In this document: positions 16,673 through 25,956 of the stretch, in pieces
Layout of the letters: every line of letters starts with the position of its first letter
Numbering within the stretch: the first letter of the stretch is position 1
The notes under the pieces: model-generated
Seen by the model: only the letters and a program-made list of their open reading frames with translations
Database searches by the model: none
Told to the model about the DNA's origin: nothing
Program-made: the position numbers and the translations under genes
Origin: Myxococcales bacterium 68-20
GTDB lineage: Bacteria; Myxococcota_A; Polyangia; Polyangiales; Polyangiaceae
Length of the DNA stretch: 64,000 nucleotides
Direction of reading: 5' to 3'
Assembly: GCA_001899635.1 (NCBI GenBank)
Contig: MKVQ01000033.1
Span: 62,001-126,000, forward strand

Positions 16673-17929
16673 ATGGCCAATCGCTTGAACAGAATCGATC
16701 TGCCGCCCGTGCTCTCGGGTCGCGCCTTGTTCGTCGCGTTCGTCACGCTCTCCGTCGTCACCGTGGCCTGCTCGAGCGACGAGCGACGCATCGCGATCGG
16801 CGCAGGTGAGACCGTCGAAGACGCGGGGGCGCCGACGCCCCCGAGCTTCGACACGCCCGAGGACGCGGGCGACGCGAGCACCGCGACGAGCGATGCCGCG
16901 CGACCTGGGATTGCGATGTGCATCGCGACCGAGTGCCCGTATCCGTTCGGCACCTGCGGAGGCACTGCCGGCACCAACACCGCCTTCGCGTGCGGGACCA
17001 ACCTCCTCGCCGACAAGAACAATTGTGGCACTTGCGGAAACGTCTGCCCGCAGTCCAGTGCCTTCCCCGAGCTCAACATGGACACCCAGTGCGTCGACGG
17101 CGCGTGCCGGCGCCAGTGTGTTCCGAGGAGCGGCGTCCAGTACGGCGACTGCAATGGCCTCGTCGACGACGGCTGCGAGACGAACCTCAACAGCAACCCC
17201 GATCACTGCGGGCTCTGCGGGAATTCGTGCCCGTCTGGCCCCGACGGCGAGCGGCGCTGCATCAATGGCCAATGCGGGTGCCCGTTCGGTCAGACGTGGT
17301 GCGATCCCGTCGGCTGCACCGACACATCGATCGACGACACGAACTGCGGCGCCTGCGGGAACGTGTGCCAGGGGACCGACGCGGGGCCGCCGCCGCCGAA
17401 CATGGAGTACCGCTGCCAGCAAGGCAAGTGCGCCCAGCTCAGATGCTCGTCGGGGTTCGCCGACTGCAACGGGAAGCTCCAGGAGGACGGCTGCGAGGTT
17501 CACATCGTCTCCGACAGCAAGAACTGCGGCGCGTGCGGGAACGTGTGCCTCGCCGGCCAGAGGTGTCTCCCGAAGGGCAACACCGTCGCTTGCGGATGCG
17601 AGCCTCTCGAGACGTTGTGCAAGAGCGGCAACCAGGAGTTCTGCGCCGATCTCCTCAACGACACGCGCAACTGCGGAGCCTGCGGGTACACGTGCCCGTC
17701 GAAGGGTGGCTACGTCGCGGCGTGCCGCAAGGGCTTCTGCGAATACGACTGTTCTCCCGGCAGAGGTGACTGTGACGGCGACGTCCGCAACGGATGCGAG
17801 ACCGACCTGATGATCAACGGACGCCACTGCGGGGCCTGCGGGAACCAGTGCGACACCGCCGCGGGACAGCCATGCATCTCCGGCAGCTGCCTCATGGTCG
17901 AGTGTGACGGAGGGGTGGTGACCAAATGA
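16673..17929 (+). CDS. Operon B Stig1-like cysteine-repeat lipoprotein
   Basis: A 418-residue lipoprotein with signal segment ending 'SVVTVACSSD', an acidic linker, and six 'NCGACGNVC'-type repeats interleaved with 'DGCE' and 'CINGQCGC'-type stretches. It is collinear with its A and C paralogues. The last residues ('GQPCISGSCLMVECDGGV') match those of operon A almost exactly. The stop overlaps the next start (ATGA at 17926). A disulfide-rich extracellular stalk is a reasonable guess. Confidence 0.8.
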   Translation: MANRLNRIDLPPVLSGRALFVAFVTLSVVTVACSSDERRIAIGAGETVEDAGAPTPPSFDTPEDAGDASTATSDAARPGIAMCIATECPYPFGTCGGTAGTNTAFACGTNLLADKNNCGTCGNVCPQSSAFPELNMDTQCVDGACRRQCVPRSGVQYGDCNGLVDDGCETNLNSNPDHCGLCGNSCPSGPDGERRCINGQCGCPFGQTWCDPVGCTDTSIDDTNCGACGNVCQGTDAGPPPPNMEYRCQQGKCAQLRCSSGFADCNGKLQEDGCEVHIVSDSKNCGACGNVCLAGQRCLPKGNTVACGCEPLETLCKSGNQEFCADLLNDTRNCGACGYTCPSKGGYVAACRKGFCEYDCSPGRGDCDGDVRNGCETDLMINGRHCGACGNQCDTAAGQPCISGSCLMVECDGGVVTK

Positions 17930-19167
17930 GCGATCGATCCAAGAGGGGCTCGTTCGGTCGCCGGCTCTCCGGTCTGGGCGCGCTCCTCGGGTTCTTTGCC
18001 GTCGCCGTCGCCGTCGCGAGCTGCGCGAGCAGCGAAGACGAGCCGACTCCAGGCGACGACATCGACAGCTCGTCACCGATCCCCGCCGTCGACGCGGCGA
18101 TCGACGCGGGCGGCGACGCATGCGATCCCGACGCCGAGGACTGCACCACGCCGCGACCGCCGTCCTGCGACGACGTCGAGTGGTGCCTCGAGAAGACGAG
18201 CCACCCCGCCGGCATCGGCCTCGCGAGCGTCTGGGGCAGCGGGCCGAACGACGTCTGGGCCGTCGGCGCCCACGGGACCGTGACCCATTGGGACGGAAAG
18301 CAGTGGACGACCGCGAAGGTCGATACCGACTGGTCGCTCCATACCGTCTGGGGCTCCGGTCCGAACGACGTGTGGACGATGAGCGCCCCGAACCAGATCT
18401 TCCACACGACAGGCTTCGCGAACGGCACCGCAACGTGGACCCCCATGACGCCCGTGACCGATGAGCCCATCGAGCCCCCTGCACTCGTCGGCGCGATCTG
18501 GGGGACGTCGTCGACTGACGTCTGGGTTGGCGGAAAGATCCTCTACATGCAGCGCGAGGGCAACGTGTTCGGCGAGGTGGCGTGGCGGAGCGCCGTCACC
18601 GACGACGGCGCCATGGCGTGGGCGCCCGGTCTCCAGGACTGGACCTTCGACATGGTCCGAGGGATCTGGGGGACCGGCACCGGCGACGTCTGGATGGTCG
18701 GGTCGAAATCGGACAACTTGCCGTTCGGGGCGCACTCGAAGGGCGTCGCTGCGGCGGGAGGCGGGGTCCCCCAATGGCGGGAGCTCGACACCCAATCGCT
18801 CGCCGGTCTCAACGCGGTTTGGGGGAGCGGTCCCAACGATGTCTGGGCCGTCGGCGACAACGGCACGATTCGCCATACTGGCGCCGGCGCGACGATATGG
18901 TCGATCGTCGAGTCGCCCACGAAGGCCAACCTGCGCGGGATCTGGGGCGCGGCGCCGAACGACGTTTGGGCCGTCGGCGAACAGGGCACGCTGCTCCATT
19001 ACGACGGGACGGATTGGACGGCGGTGACGGGCGGGTTCGTCCCCGGGACCAAGCCACATCTCTACGGCGTCTGGGGTAGCGGACCGAACGATGTCTGGGC
19101 CGTCGGCAGCGGCATCATCCTGCACTACTCCGGCCCCAAGCCGGGCGCAGAAGGAGCGAAGCGATGA
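17926..19167 (+). CDS. Operon B first 'VWGSGPNDVWAVG' propeller lipoprotein
   Basis: A 413-residue lipoprotein with signal segment ending 'AVAVASC', an Asp/Ala-rich linker and a Cys pair ('CDDVEWC') matching the operon A protein. Seven repeats follow; four read exactly or nearly 'VWGSGPNDVWAVG'. It is the closest counterpart of the protein at 8142. A seven-bladed propeller is inferred. It overlaps both neighbours by ATGA. Confidence 0.76.
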   Translation: MSDRSKRGSFGRRLSGLGALLGFFAVAVAVASCASSEDEPTPGDDIDSSSPIPAVDAAIDAGGDACDPDAEDCTTPRPPSCDDVEWCLEKTSHPAGIGLASVWGSGPNDVWAVGAHGTVTHWDGKQWTTAKVDTDWSLHTVWGSGPNDVWTMSAPNQIFHTTGFANGTATWTPMTPVTDEPIEPPALVGAIWGTSSTDVWVGGKILYMQREGNVFGEVAWRSAVTDDGAMAWAPGLQDWTFDMVRGIWGTGTGDVWMVGSKSDNLPFGAHSKGVAAAGGGVPQWRELDTQSLAGLNAVWGSGPNDVWAVGDNGTIRHTGAGATIWSIVESPTKANLRGIWGAAPNDVWAVGEQGTLLHYDGTDWTAVTGGFVPGTKPHLYGVWGSGPNDVWAVGSGIILHYSGPKPGAEGAKR

Positions 19168-20459
19168 GCAGCGTCATCCGAGGCTATCTGCGAGCCGCTG
19201 CTTTGGCGTCCTGTTGCGTGACGATCGCGGTGGCATGTGCCGAGGCGGACATGACGCTCGGCTCCGTCCTCGACACGTTGGATGCCGGGCCATCGGTCCC
19301 GCTCCCGGAAGAAGACGCCGCCTCGGCCGAAGGGAGCGCCGACGCAGGCAGCGACGCTGCGCCCGACGCCGATGCCGACCAAGCGACGCCCACGTGCAGC
19401 ACCGAAGGCTGGTGCCACACGACCGTGCCGGACGCCCAGACGCTGCGCGACGTATGGGGCGACGGTGCAGGCACGGTCTGGACGGTCAGCGAGCAGGGAA
19501 ACATCCTCCGCTGGGACGGGACGGCGTGGGTGCAGAGTCACGCCGCCGGCGTGCCGCTCTACGCGATATGGGGGAGCAGCCCGACCGATCTCTGGGCGGG
19601 CGGCGGAACGAGGACGACCGGCACCCAGGTCCTCCCCGGCGTCCTCTTGCACGGGACCGGCTCGAGCCCGGCGACGATCGAGTGGTCCGTCGTCACCGCG
19701 CCCGTCACGATCCGTTCGATCTGGGGAACGAGCGCCACCGACGTCTGGGCAGTCGCTTCGGTCACCCATCGCGTCAACCGAGTGGACCGTAGCGTCGTCC
19801 TCCACTACGGCGGTCCGCCGGAGGCGGGCGATCCGGACGGCAGCGATGCGGGCGCCGCGACGGGCTGGGAGATCGACCCCGTCTCCACGGACTTCCCTGC
19901 GCACTTCGAGAAGGTCTGGGGCACGAGCGCCGACGACGTCTGGATCGCCGGGCGTGTCCCTCCACCCTCGGGCAGCAACGCCACCGGACAGGTCCTTCAC
20001 CGCGTCGCCGACGGCGACGGCGCGCTCGCATGGCGCAAGGAGCAACCGCAGACCGTCGTCACGGCGCGAGCCGACCTGAACGGGATCTCGTTCACGAAGA
20101 GCGCCGCGGCCGTCGTCGGCTTCCACGGCGACTCGAGCAGCCCCTACCTCCACACGGGCGTCAGCGACGACAATGGCGCCACGTTCACGTGGACGCTACG
20201 CACGGCGGCCGAGACCGGGTTCGCGAACAACGCGCTCTCGGCCGTCTGGGGGACGGGCCCGAACGACATCTGGGTCGCCGGACAGCGCGGGCGGCTTCGG
20301 CAGTGGGACGGGATCAGGTGGCGCGTCGCTGCGGTCGCGCTCGACGACGTGATGCCGGTGCAGAACGCCGTTCACGCGATGTGGGGCACCGGGGCGAACG
20401 ACATCTGGGCCGTGGGAGCCGACATCGCGCTCCACAAGGTCGATCCGTCGGGCATGTGA
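19164..20459 (+). CDS. Operon B second propeller lipoprotein
   Basis: A 431-residue lipoprotein with signal segment ending 'TIAVACAEA', a long acidic linker and the conserved Cys segment 'CSTEGWCHTTVPDA'. Repeats with cores such as 'IWGSSPTDLWAGG' and 'VWGTGPNDIWVAG' follow: six clear and one degenerate ('GISFTKSAAAVVG'), for seven in all. The Cys segment resembles the second propeller protein of operon C ('CSKAGWCATSLPDA'), so the two-propeller arrangement probably predates the split of B and C. Operon A lacks this gene. Confidence 0.75.
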   Translation: MSSVIRGYLRAAALASCCVTIAVACAEADMTLGSVLDTLDAGPSVPLPEEDAASAEGSADAGSDAAPDADADQATPTCSTEGWCHTTVPDAQTLRDVWGDGAGTVWTVSEQGNILRWDGTAWVQSHAAGVPLYAIWGSSPTDLWAGGGTRTTGTQVLPGVLLHGTGSSPATIEWSVVTAPVTIRSIWGTSATDVWAVASVTHRVNRVDRSVVLHYGGPPEAGDPDGSDAGAATGWEIDPVSTDFPAHFEKVWGTSADDVWIAGRVPPPSGSNATGQVLHRVADGDGALAWRKEQPQTVVTARADLNGISFTKSAAAVVGFHGDSSSPYLHTGVSDDNGATFTWTLRTAAETGFANNALSAVWGTGPNDIWVAGQRGRLRQWDGIRWRVAAVALDDVMPVQNAVHAMWGTGANDIWAVGADIALHKVDPSGM

Positions 20460-20467
20460 GGAGCGCC

Positions 20468-21907
20468 ATGATTCGTAATCGTGACGACATCGAATCTCGT
20501 ACGAAGAGCGGTATTCGCGCTCGCATCCGGGCAGCGGTCCCCACATTCACGCTCGCGACCGCCGCGATCGCCTCGAGCGCAGCAGCCATCGTCGCCTGCG
20601 GGGATGCCGACCCTCTCGTGCTCGATGACCCTACGCCCGACGCCGCCGCAGACGTCGTCGACGCCTCGATACCTCCGGTGAACGACGCCAGCGACGAGGA
20701 CATGGATGGCGACGCCGATGCCGCGCCGCCCGTCTACGACGCTTCGGACGAGCCGGTCGTCTGCGCGACGACACCTTGTGTGACCCAGCTCGCCGCCGGA
20801 AACCTCCACTTCTGCGCGCTCCTGAGCGACAGGACGGTCCACTGTTGGGGCACCGACACGAGGGGTTCGCTCGGCAGAGGCATTCCGGACGGCAGCGTCG
20901 CTCCGTCCTCCACTCCGCAGCCTGTCGTGGAGATGACGAACGCCACCCAGATCAGCGTGGGCCCGCAAGGCAACACCACGTGCGCCCGCGACACCGAGGG
21001 GCGTGTCTGGTGCTGGGGCGAGAACTCGAACGCTCAGCTCGGGCTGGAAGAGTCCACTGGCGTCCGCGACACCGTCGCGCACCCGACGCCCACACCGGTC
21101 GCGCTCACGGTCCCTGTCGTTCGCGTCGACGTCGGCCAGGGGACCGTCTGCGCGATCACGGCCGACCGCAAGGTGTACTGCTGGGGCGGGAACGCGTCGA
21201 TGCAGCTGGCGCGTCCCGAGCTCACCAATTTCTACGGAGGGGTCGGCCGCGCCCAGCTCGGGGACTACGAAGTCACCCGGACGCTTCACAACCTGTACTC
21301 CTCTTTCGCGATCACGACGTATGGTCAGCTCCTCGGCTGGGGCAGGCCCTCCGGGCGGCCGAGCTCGCTTCCGAGCAACGACGGGATCGCGACGCCGGTG
21401 CCGCTCCCCGGGCTCGGCGACGTCACGCAAATCGCCACGAGCGGTACTTCTGGAAGCAACGGGCACCAGTGCGTGATCGCGCGGGGCCGCGTCCACTGCT
21501 GGGGCAGCAACATCCGCGGCGAGCTAGGCAACGGCGTGCCGGACGGCCAGCAGGTCCCGGGCTTCGCCGGGATCATCGCCGAGCCCGGAGTGTTCCCTCA
21601 GCAGCTCGCGCTCGGAGCGCACAGGACGTGCGTACGGATGACGGACGGCACGGTCCAGTGCTGCGGCGACGACCGGCTCGGCGCGCTCGGTCGAGGAGGA
21701 GACGCGGGGTCGTTCTCGTCGCGCATCGGCCCCGCCGCGGCATTCGAGGAGCACGCGGTGCAGCTCGTCTCCAGCACGCACGCGACGTGTGCCCTCGTCC
21801 AGGGCGGCAAGGTCATGTGCTGGGGCGGCAACGCGAACGGCGAGCTCGGGCAGGGCACGACGGACACGGAACCTCACCCCACGCCCGTCACGGTCGTCTT
21901 CCCATGA
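20468..21907 (+). CDS. Operon B RCC1-like seven-repeat lipoprotein
   Basis: A 479-residue lipoprotein with signal segment ending 'AAIVACGDA' and a linker rich in Asp and Ala. Seven RCC1-type repeats follow, with 'CWGxNxxGxLG' cores in most. As in A and C, the fourth repeat ('FAITTYGQLLGWG') lacks the cysteine pair. GAGG lies 6 nt before the ATG. The stop overlaps the next start (ATGA at 21904). Confidence 0.8.
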   Translation: MIRNRDDIESRTKSGIRARIRAAVPTFTLATAAIASSAAAIVACGDADPLVLDDPTPDAAADVVDASIPPVNDASDEDMDGDADAAPPVYDASDEPVVCATTPCVTQLAAGNLHFCALLSDRTVHCWGTDTRGSLGRGIPDGSVAPSSTPQPVVEMTNATQISVGPQGNTTCARDTEGRVWCWGENSNAQLGLEESTGVRDTVAHPTPTPVALTVPVVRVDVGQGTVCAITADRKVYCWGGNASMQLARPELTNFYGGVGRAQLGDYEVTRTLHNLYSSFAITTYGQLLGWGRPSGRPSSLPSNDGIATPVPLPGLGDVTQIATSGTSGSNGHQCVIARGRVHCWGSNIRGELGNGVPDGQQVPGFAGIIAEPGVFPQQLALGAHRTCVRMTDGTVQCCGDDRLGALGRGGDAGSFSSRIGPAAAFEEHAVQLVSSTHATCALVQGGKVMCWGGNANGELGQGTTDTEPHPTPVTVVFP

Positions 21908-23709
21908 GGGCTTCGATGCAAAGCGCTTCTGCGTTCTTCGGACTAGCGATCTTCGTCTCGGGCACTGCGCTGGCCGGCGCCGCGTGCAGCAGCGACCGCA
22001 ACGGGTACCGCGATCAGGAGAGCCCTCCGCCGCTCGCGTCCGAGGACGCCGGCCCTCTCGCCGAATGCAAGCCGACGGTGAGCTGCTCGCGTGATCTGAA
22101 GCAGGTGATCCATCACAACTGCGACGGCACCGAGGATGTCACCAGCTGCGGGCCCGACCAGGGCTGCGGCGGCGGCACGTGTGTCGACGCGTGCACGAGC
22201 GCCACGCTCTCGAAGGGCACGACCGGCTGCTCGTTCGCGACCTTGCCGCCCGACGAGTCCGGCGCCGTCGCGGGCTCGTGCTTCGCCGCGATGATCGCGA
22301 ACGTGTGGGATCGCCCGGTGAAGGTCCATGCGAGCCTCGGCGCCGACGCGATCGACGTCGGCTCGTCGATCTACTACGCCGAAGTGAACGGGACCTCGGT
22401 CGACTACACGCCGGTCGGCGAAGCGATCGCCCCCGGCAAGGTCGCCATCGTCTTCCTGGCGCAGGCGGAGACGCCGAGCGGGAACCCGAACAACTTCATC
22501 AGGTGCCCGGCGTCGGTCGTGCCCGCGATCAACGAGGATCCGATCCGACACAAGACGACGCTGACCCGCGCGTTCCGGATCACCACCGATACCCCCGTCT
22601 CTGCCTACTCGATCTTCCCGTACGGAGGAGCGAGGTCGGCCACGCCCACGGCGACGGTCCTCTTGCCCACCTCGTCGTGGGACAAGAACTACATCGCGGT
22701 GAGCACCTGGAACCCGTATCCGGGCGCGCCCACCATCCAGGTCATCGCCAGCGAAGACGACACCGAAATCCGGATGCGCCCGAAGGTCGACATCATCGGA
22801 GGCGGCGGCGTGCTCGGGATCGGCGAGGGCCAGACGCAGACGTGGAAGCTCGGGCGAGGCGAGGTGCTGCAGATCACGCAGCGCGCCGACACGAGCGGGA
22901 GCCCGATCGAGGCGAACAAGCCGATTGGCCTCTTCGGAGGCTCGGAGTGCACGAACATAGGATCGACGGCCTGCGATGCGACGCAGCAGCAAATCCCGCC
23001 CGTTTCGCAGTGGGGTCATTCCTACGCGCTCGTTCCGTGGCGGCCACGCACCGGCGCCGGCACCGGGATGACCGAGGCGCGAGAGAACGTACCTTGGCGC
23101 CTCGTCGGCGCCGCTAACGGAACGCAGCTCGCCTACGACCCGGCACGTCCGGGCGGCGCGCCGGAGACGCTCGACGCCGGTGAGGTGGTGACGTTCACGA
23201 CGAACGCGATCGTCACGGTCCGATCGCAAGACGACGAACATCCATTCTACGCCGGCATGTTCATGACGGGCGGAGCGGCGATCGCACAGGCGACCAACGG
23301 TCCGGCGATGGGGGATCCCGACTTCGTCAACGCCATCCCGTCCGAACAGTTCCTCGATCGCTACGTCTTCTTCGTCGACCACACTTATCCCGAATCTTCG
23401 CTCACGCTCGTCCGCCGGCGGACCGGAGGCGAGTTCGCGCCCGTCGTCCTCGCCTGCGCCGGCGAGATCACGGGCTGGAAGCCTCTCGGGCTCTCGGGCG
23501 AATACGAGTACGTATGGGTCTCCCTGACGAAGCTCGGAGCCCCGCAGAAATATGACGGCGGCACCTGCGGCTACGGTCGCCACGAGGCGCATAGCGACGG
23601 CCCCTTCTCCGTCCATGTCTGGGGCTGGGGCGCCTACGCGAGCTACGGCTACGCCGGCGGCATGGGAAGCCGGCCGCTCAGCGACGTGAAGGGGCCGCCG
23701 ATCGACTGA
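21904..23709 (+). CDS. Operon B IgGFc-binding-domain lipoprotein
   Basis: A 601-residue lipoprotein, the same length as its operon A paralogue. Signal segment ending 'LAGAACSSD'; cysteine-rich head ('CSRDLKQVIHHNCDG', 'GCGGGTCVDAC'). The IgGFc-binding-like domain shows 'AYSIFPYGGARSATPTAT', 'DFVNAIPSEQFLDRYVFF', 'YPESSLTLVRRR' and the terminal 'YGYAGGMGSRPL'. It starts in an ATGA overlap with the RCC1-like gene; an internal ATG at 21916 is possible. It is the last gene of operon B. Confidence 0.82.
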   Translation: MRASMQSASAFFGLAIFVSGTALAGAACSSDRNGYRDQESPPPLASEDAGPLAECKPTVSCSRDLKQVIHHNCDGTEDVTSCGPDQGCGGGTCVDACTSATLSKGTTGCSFATLPPDESGAVAGSCFAAMIANVWDRPVKVHASLGADAIDVGSSIYYAEVNGTSVDYTPVGEAIAPGKVAIVFLAQAETPSGNPNNFIRCPASVVPAINEDPIRHKTTLTRAFRITTDTPVSAYSIFPYGGARSATPTATVLLPTSSWDKNYIAVSTWNPYPGAPTIQVIASEDDTEIRMRPKVDIIGGGGVLGIGEGQTQTWKLGRGEVLQITQRADTSGSPIEANKPIGLFGGSECTNIGSTACDATQQQIPPVSQWGHSYALVPWRPRTGAGTGMTEARENVPWRLVGAANGTQLAYDPARPGGAPETLDAGEVVTFTTNAIVTVRSQDDEHPFYAGMFMTGGAAIAQATNGPAMGDPDFVNAIPSEQFLDRYVFFVDHTYPESSLTLVRRRTGGEFAPVVLACAGEITGWKPLGLSGEYEYVWVSLTKLGAPQKYDGGTCGYGRHEAHSDGPFSVHVWGWGAYASYGYAGGMGSRPLSDVKGPPID

Positions 23710-23889
23710 GGCGCTTGGGTCGTTCAAGTGGCTGGCCTGGGACGGCTACTTCGCCCGATCCGACAAGCGCGGTGCTCGATGCGATCGAGGTCGAGCGGTG
23801 CTTCTCCGCGCGCCCCCGTCGCGTGAGGCAGAGGTAACCTCGAGCTCGCGAGCGCACGCGCCATCAGACGCGCGCGCCACGCCGCCGGA

Positions 23890-24048
23890 ATGGGCTACAT
23901 GGGCGCGTTCGGCGGCGACGTCTTCACCGGCTGGCTACTCGAGCACGAGGACTTCCACTCTGCGATCGTGTTCTGGGCGAGCGCCGCCCTCGTCGCCACG
24001 CTGCTCTCGGCGCTCCTCTGGCGATCTCGCCGCGTCACGGCTTCGTGA
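23890..24048 (+). pseudogene. Fragment: C-terminal tail of an MFS transporter (copy 2)
   Basis: A 52-codon frame ending in TGA that reads 'MGYMGAFGGDVFTGWLLEH' and then two hydrophobic helices, typical of the end of an MFS transporter. It is the better preserved partner of the fragment at 12691. Both stand shortly downstream of an IgGFc-binding-domain gene. The frame is too short for a transporter, so it is treated as a remnant. The rest of 23710-24093 contains nothing else recognisable. Confidence 0.7.
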
Positions 24049-24093
24049 CGAGGCGGTACAGCGACCCATTGCGTGCATAGCGCACGCAACGAG

Positions 24094-25872
24094 TCAGCGC
24101 GCGCGGCGCTTGCCCGGCGGCGGGTCTTCGTGGACGACGACGCGAGAACCGCTGTTCTCGTCCTTGCTGAACACGCCGTGCCATCCCGCGGGGAGCTGAG
24201 GATCGGCCCAGTTGAAGAGCGTGCGCGCGTCCTCCGGCGACATGTTCACGCAGCCATGGCTTCGTACGTTGCCGAAGTTGTCGTGCCAGAACGCGCCGTG
24301 AATCGCGTAGCCGCCCTGGTAGTACATGACCCACGGCACGTCCTCGATCGAGTACGGGCCGTCGGACGCGACGTCGGCGTCCATCGTCGTCGTCACGTGC
24401 TTCTCGCGAATGCGGAAGGTGCCCGGCGGCGTGGCGAAGTCGCGCTCCGCATCGTACGGGTTGCGACGCCCCGACGAGATGAGCGTCGCGAAGACGGGTC
24501 GTCGGCCTTCGAACGCCACGAGCTGCTGGCGTGTGAGGTCGACGTCGATCCAGCGCTCGTCCGGGCCGACGTCGGCGGGGATCTGCGGCTGCGCGATCCG
24601 GAGCTGAGCGAGCCGGACCCAGAAGCCCGCGCTGGTCTGCTGGTACGTCACGCCGGAGACCGTAGCCTCGCGCCCGGTGAGGAGGACGGCGGCTCGCTTC
24701 GGCAGCGGCGCGCCCCAGCCCACCTTGAGACCGCCCTTGGCATCCTCGGTGATCTCGAGCTTGGCGAGGCCGTTCATCATCGCGAAGGCGACGGTGCCGG
24801 CGAGCGGCGCCCCGGCATCCATCGTCAGGACCGGCTCCGCCCCCGCATCGTCGACTCCGGCGAGCTCGGGGAACGGGAGCAGATCGGCGACGGCGCCCTC
24901 TCCCGTGAACCAGTTGCCGACGTACTTCGTCGCCTCGTTCCGGATGACGATACGATCGTAGGGAGCGGCGAAGCCGTACGTCGTGCGCCACCAGCGCGTG
25001 CCCGCTGCCTTGAAGTCGCGATCGAGCGCGACGACGAAGCCGCGCGCCATCTTGCGCACGAGCACCCCGCGGCCCTTGAGCTCCTTCAGCTGCGGGCGTC
25101 CCGCGTCCCGGTCCTTGAACGGATCCTTGATCTTGTCGCGCTCGCGGTCCTTCTCGCGCTTGTCGCGCGTCGTTCGCCGCGGCGGGGGCGGAGCCTCTTC
25201 TTCGGCGGCGGGGGCGGCGGCAGCGGCGAGGGCCGGCTCCTCGTCCTTCTCCCCTTCCCCGCTCGGCGTGGCCGGCGCGCTCGCCGAGCCCGCGGCGTTC
25301 TCCTCCGGCTTCGGCGCGGAGAGGTGCGGCTCGTACTTCTTGCGGTCGTCGGCGCTCAGCACGCGCCGGTAGAGCGGCGTGCCGTCGACGACGTTCACGC
25401 CATAGCGGTACGGCATGCCGGCATCGCGGTCGGGCTGCTTCGGCGCGAGCCGCACGCGCGGGTTGGTCATGTCGATCGTCGCGACCTTCCCGCAGACGTA
25501 CCCGCCCTCGACGAGCTCGTACCAGCCGTCCTTGCATTCGTCGTTCTTGAGCGGCGGGTCATACGCCTTCACGACCGCGCCGTTGCGGAGGTAGCCCATC
25601 CGCCGAGCGCCTGCGTCGCTCTCGGGCCACACCGGCTTGTCGCTCACGGAAGCGACGAAGTTCGCCGCGGCGAGGTCGAGGACGATCCGGGGGCGCGTCG
25701 CCTCCTTCTCGGCGACGGCTTCGTCCTCATCATCTTCGCTCCCGCCATCGAGCTCAGCCGCGGTCGCCGACGCATCGACGGCCGAAGGTGGGGGATCGTG
25801 GCGCGTCTTGTCGCACGCTTGGAGCAACACGAGCGCGCACGCGGGGATCAACGCAAACTGCCACAACCTCAC
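24094..25872 (-). CDS. L,D-transpeptidase (YkuD domain), putative lipoprotein
   Basis: A 592-residue exported protein. The N-terminal segment ends 'LVLLQACDK' (lipobox-like), followed by a Glu/Asp-rich linker, an unrecognised region with a charged Lys/Arg/Asp stretch (~residues 225-255), and a C-terminal YkuD catalytic domain. The domain shows the HxxxN...SHGC signature: 'AIHGAFWHDNFG' and 'SHGCVNMSPEDAR', with Cys541 as nucleophile. Such enzymes form 3-3 cross-links in peptidoglycan or attach proteins to it. A GTG start at 25872 is preferred because the signal follows directly. The gene is divergent from fghA with an 84-bp gap. A copy of its 3' end lies at 13818-13866. Confidence 0.87.
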   Translation of the reverse strand: MRLWQFALIPACALVLLQACDKTRHDPPPSAVDASATAAELDGGSEDDEDEAVAEKEATRPRIVLDLAAANFVASVSDKPVWPESDAGARRMGYLRNGAVVKAYDPPLKNDECKDGWYELVEGGYVCGKVATIDMTNPRVRLAPKQPDRDAGMPYRYGVNVVDGTPLYRRVLSADDRKKYEPHLSAPKPEENAAGSASAPATPSGEGEKDEEPALAAAAAPAAEEEAPPPPRRTTRDKREKDRERDKIKDPFKDRDAGRPQLKELKGRGVLVRKMARGFVVALDRDFKAAGTRWWRTTYGFAAPYDRIVIRNEATKYVGNWFTGEGAVADLLPFPELAGVDDAGAEPVLTMDAGAPLAGTVAFAMMNGLAKLEITEDAKGGLKVGWGAPLPKRAAVLLTGREATVSGVTYQQTSAGFWVRLAQLRIAQPQIPADVGPDERWIDVDLTRQQLVAFEGRRPVFATLISSGRRNPYDAERDFATPPGTFRIREKHVTTTMDADVASDGPYSIEDVPWVMYYQGGYAIHGAFWHDNFGNVRSHGCVNMSPEDARTLFNWADPQLPAGWHGVFSKDENSGSRVVVHEDPPPGKRRAR

Positions 25873-25941
25873 GGCGGGGCTCCGCTTAGCGCGATCTGCG
25901 CGCGCGCGGAAGCCCCGAGGCCGGCCAGGCCGACTTTGGCG

Positions 25942-25947
25942 TATCAT
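25942..25947 (+). promoter_or_regulatory. -10-like box of fghA (leaderless type)
   Basis: TATCAT with 9 nt to the ATG at 25957 and no Shine-Dalgarno. The same layout is seen before several other genes in the window. Confidence 0.45.
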
Positions 25948-25956
25948 CACGCGCCC

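Noticed and set aside
15536..18484. A 982-codon open frame on the minus strand
   Set aside because: Antisense to the operon B sigma, anti-sigma, Stig1-like and propeller genes, all of which have clear motifs and coupled starts.
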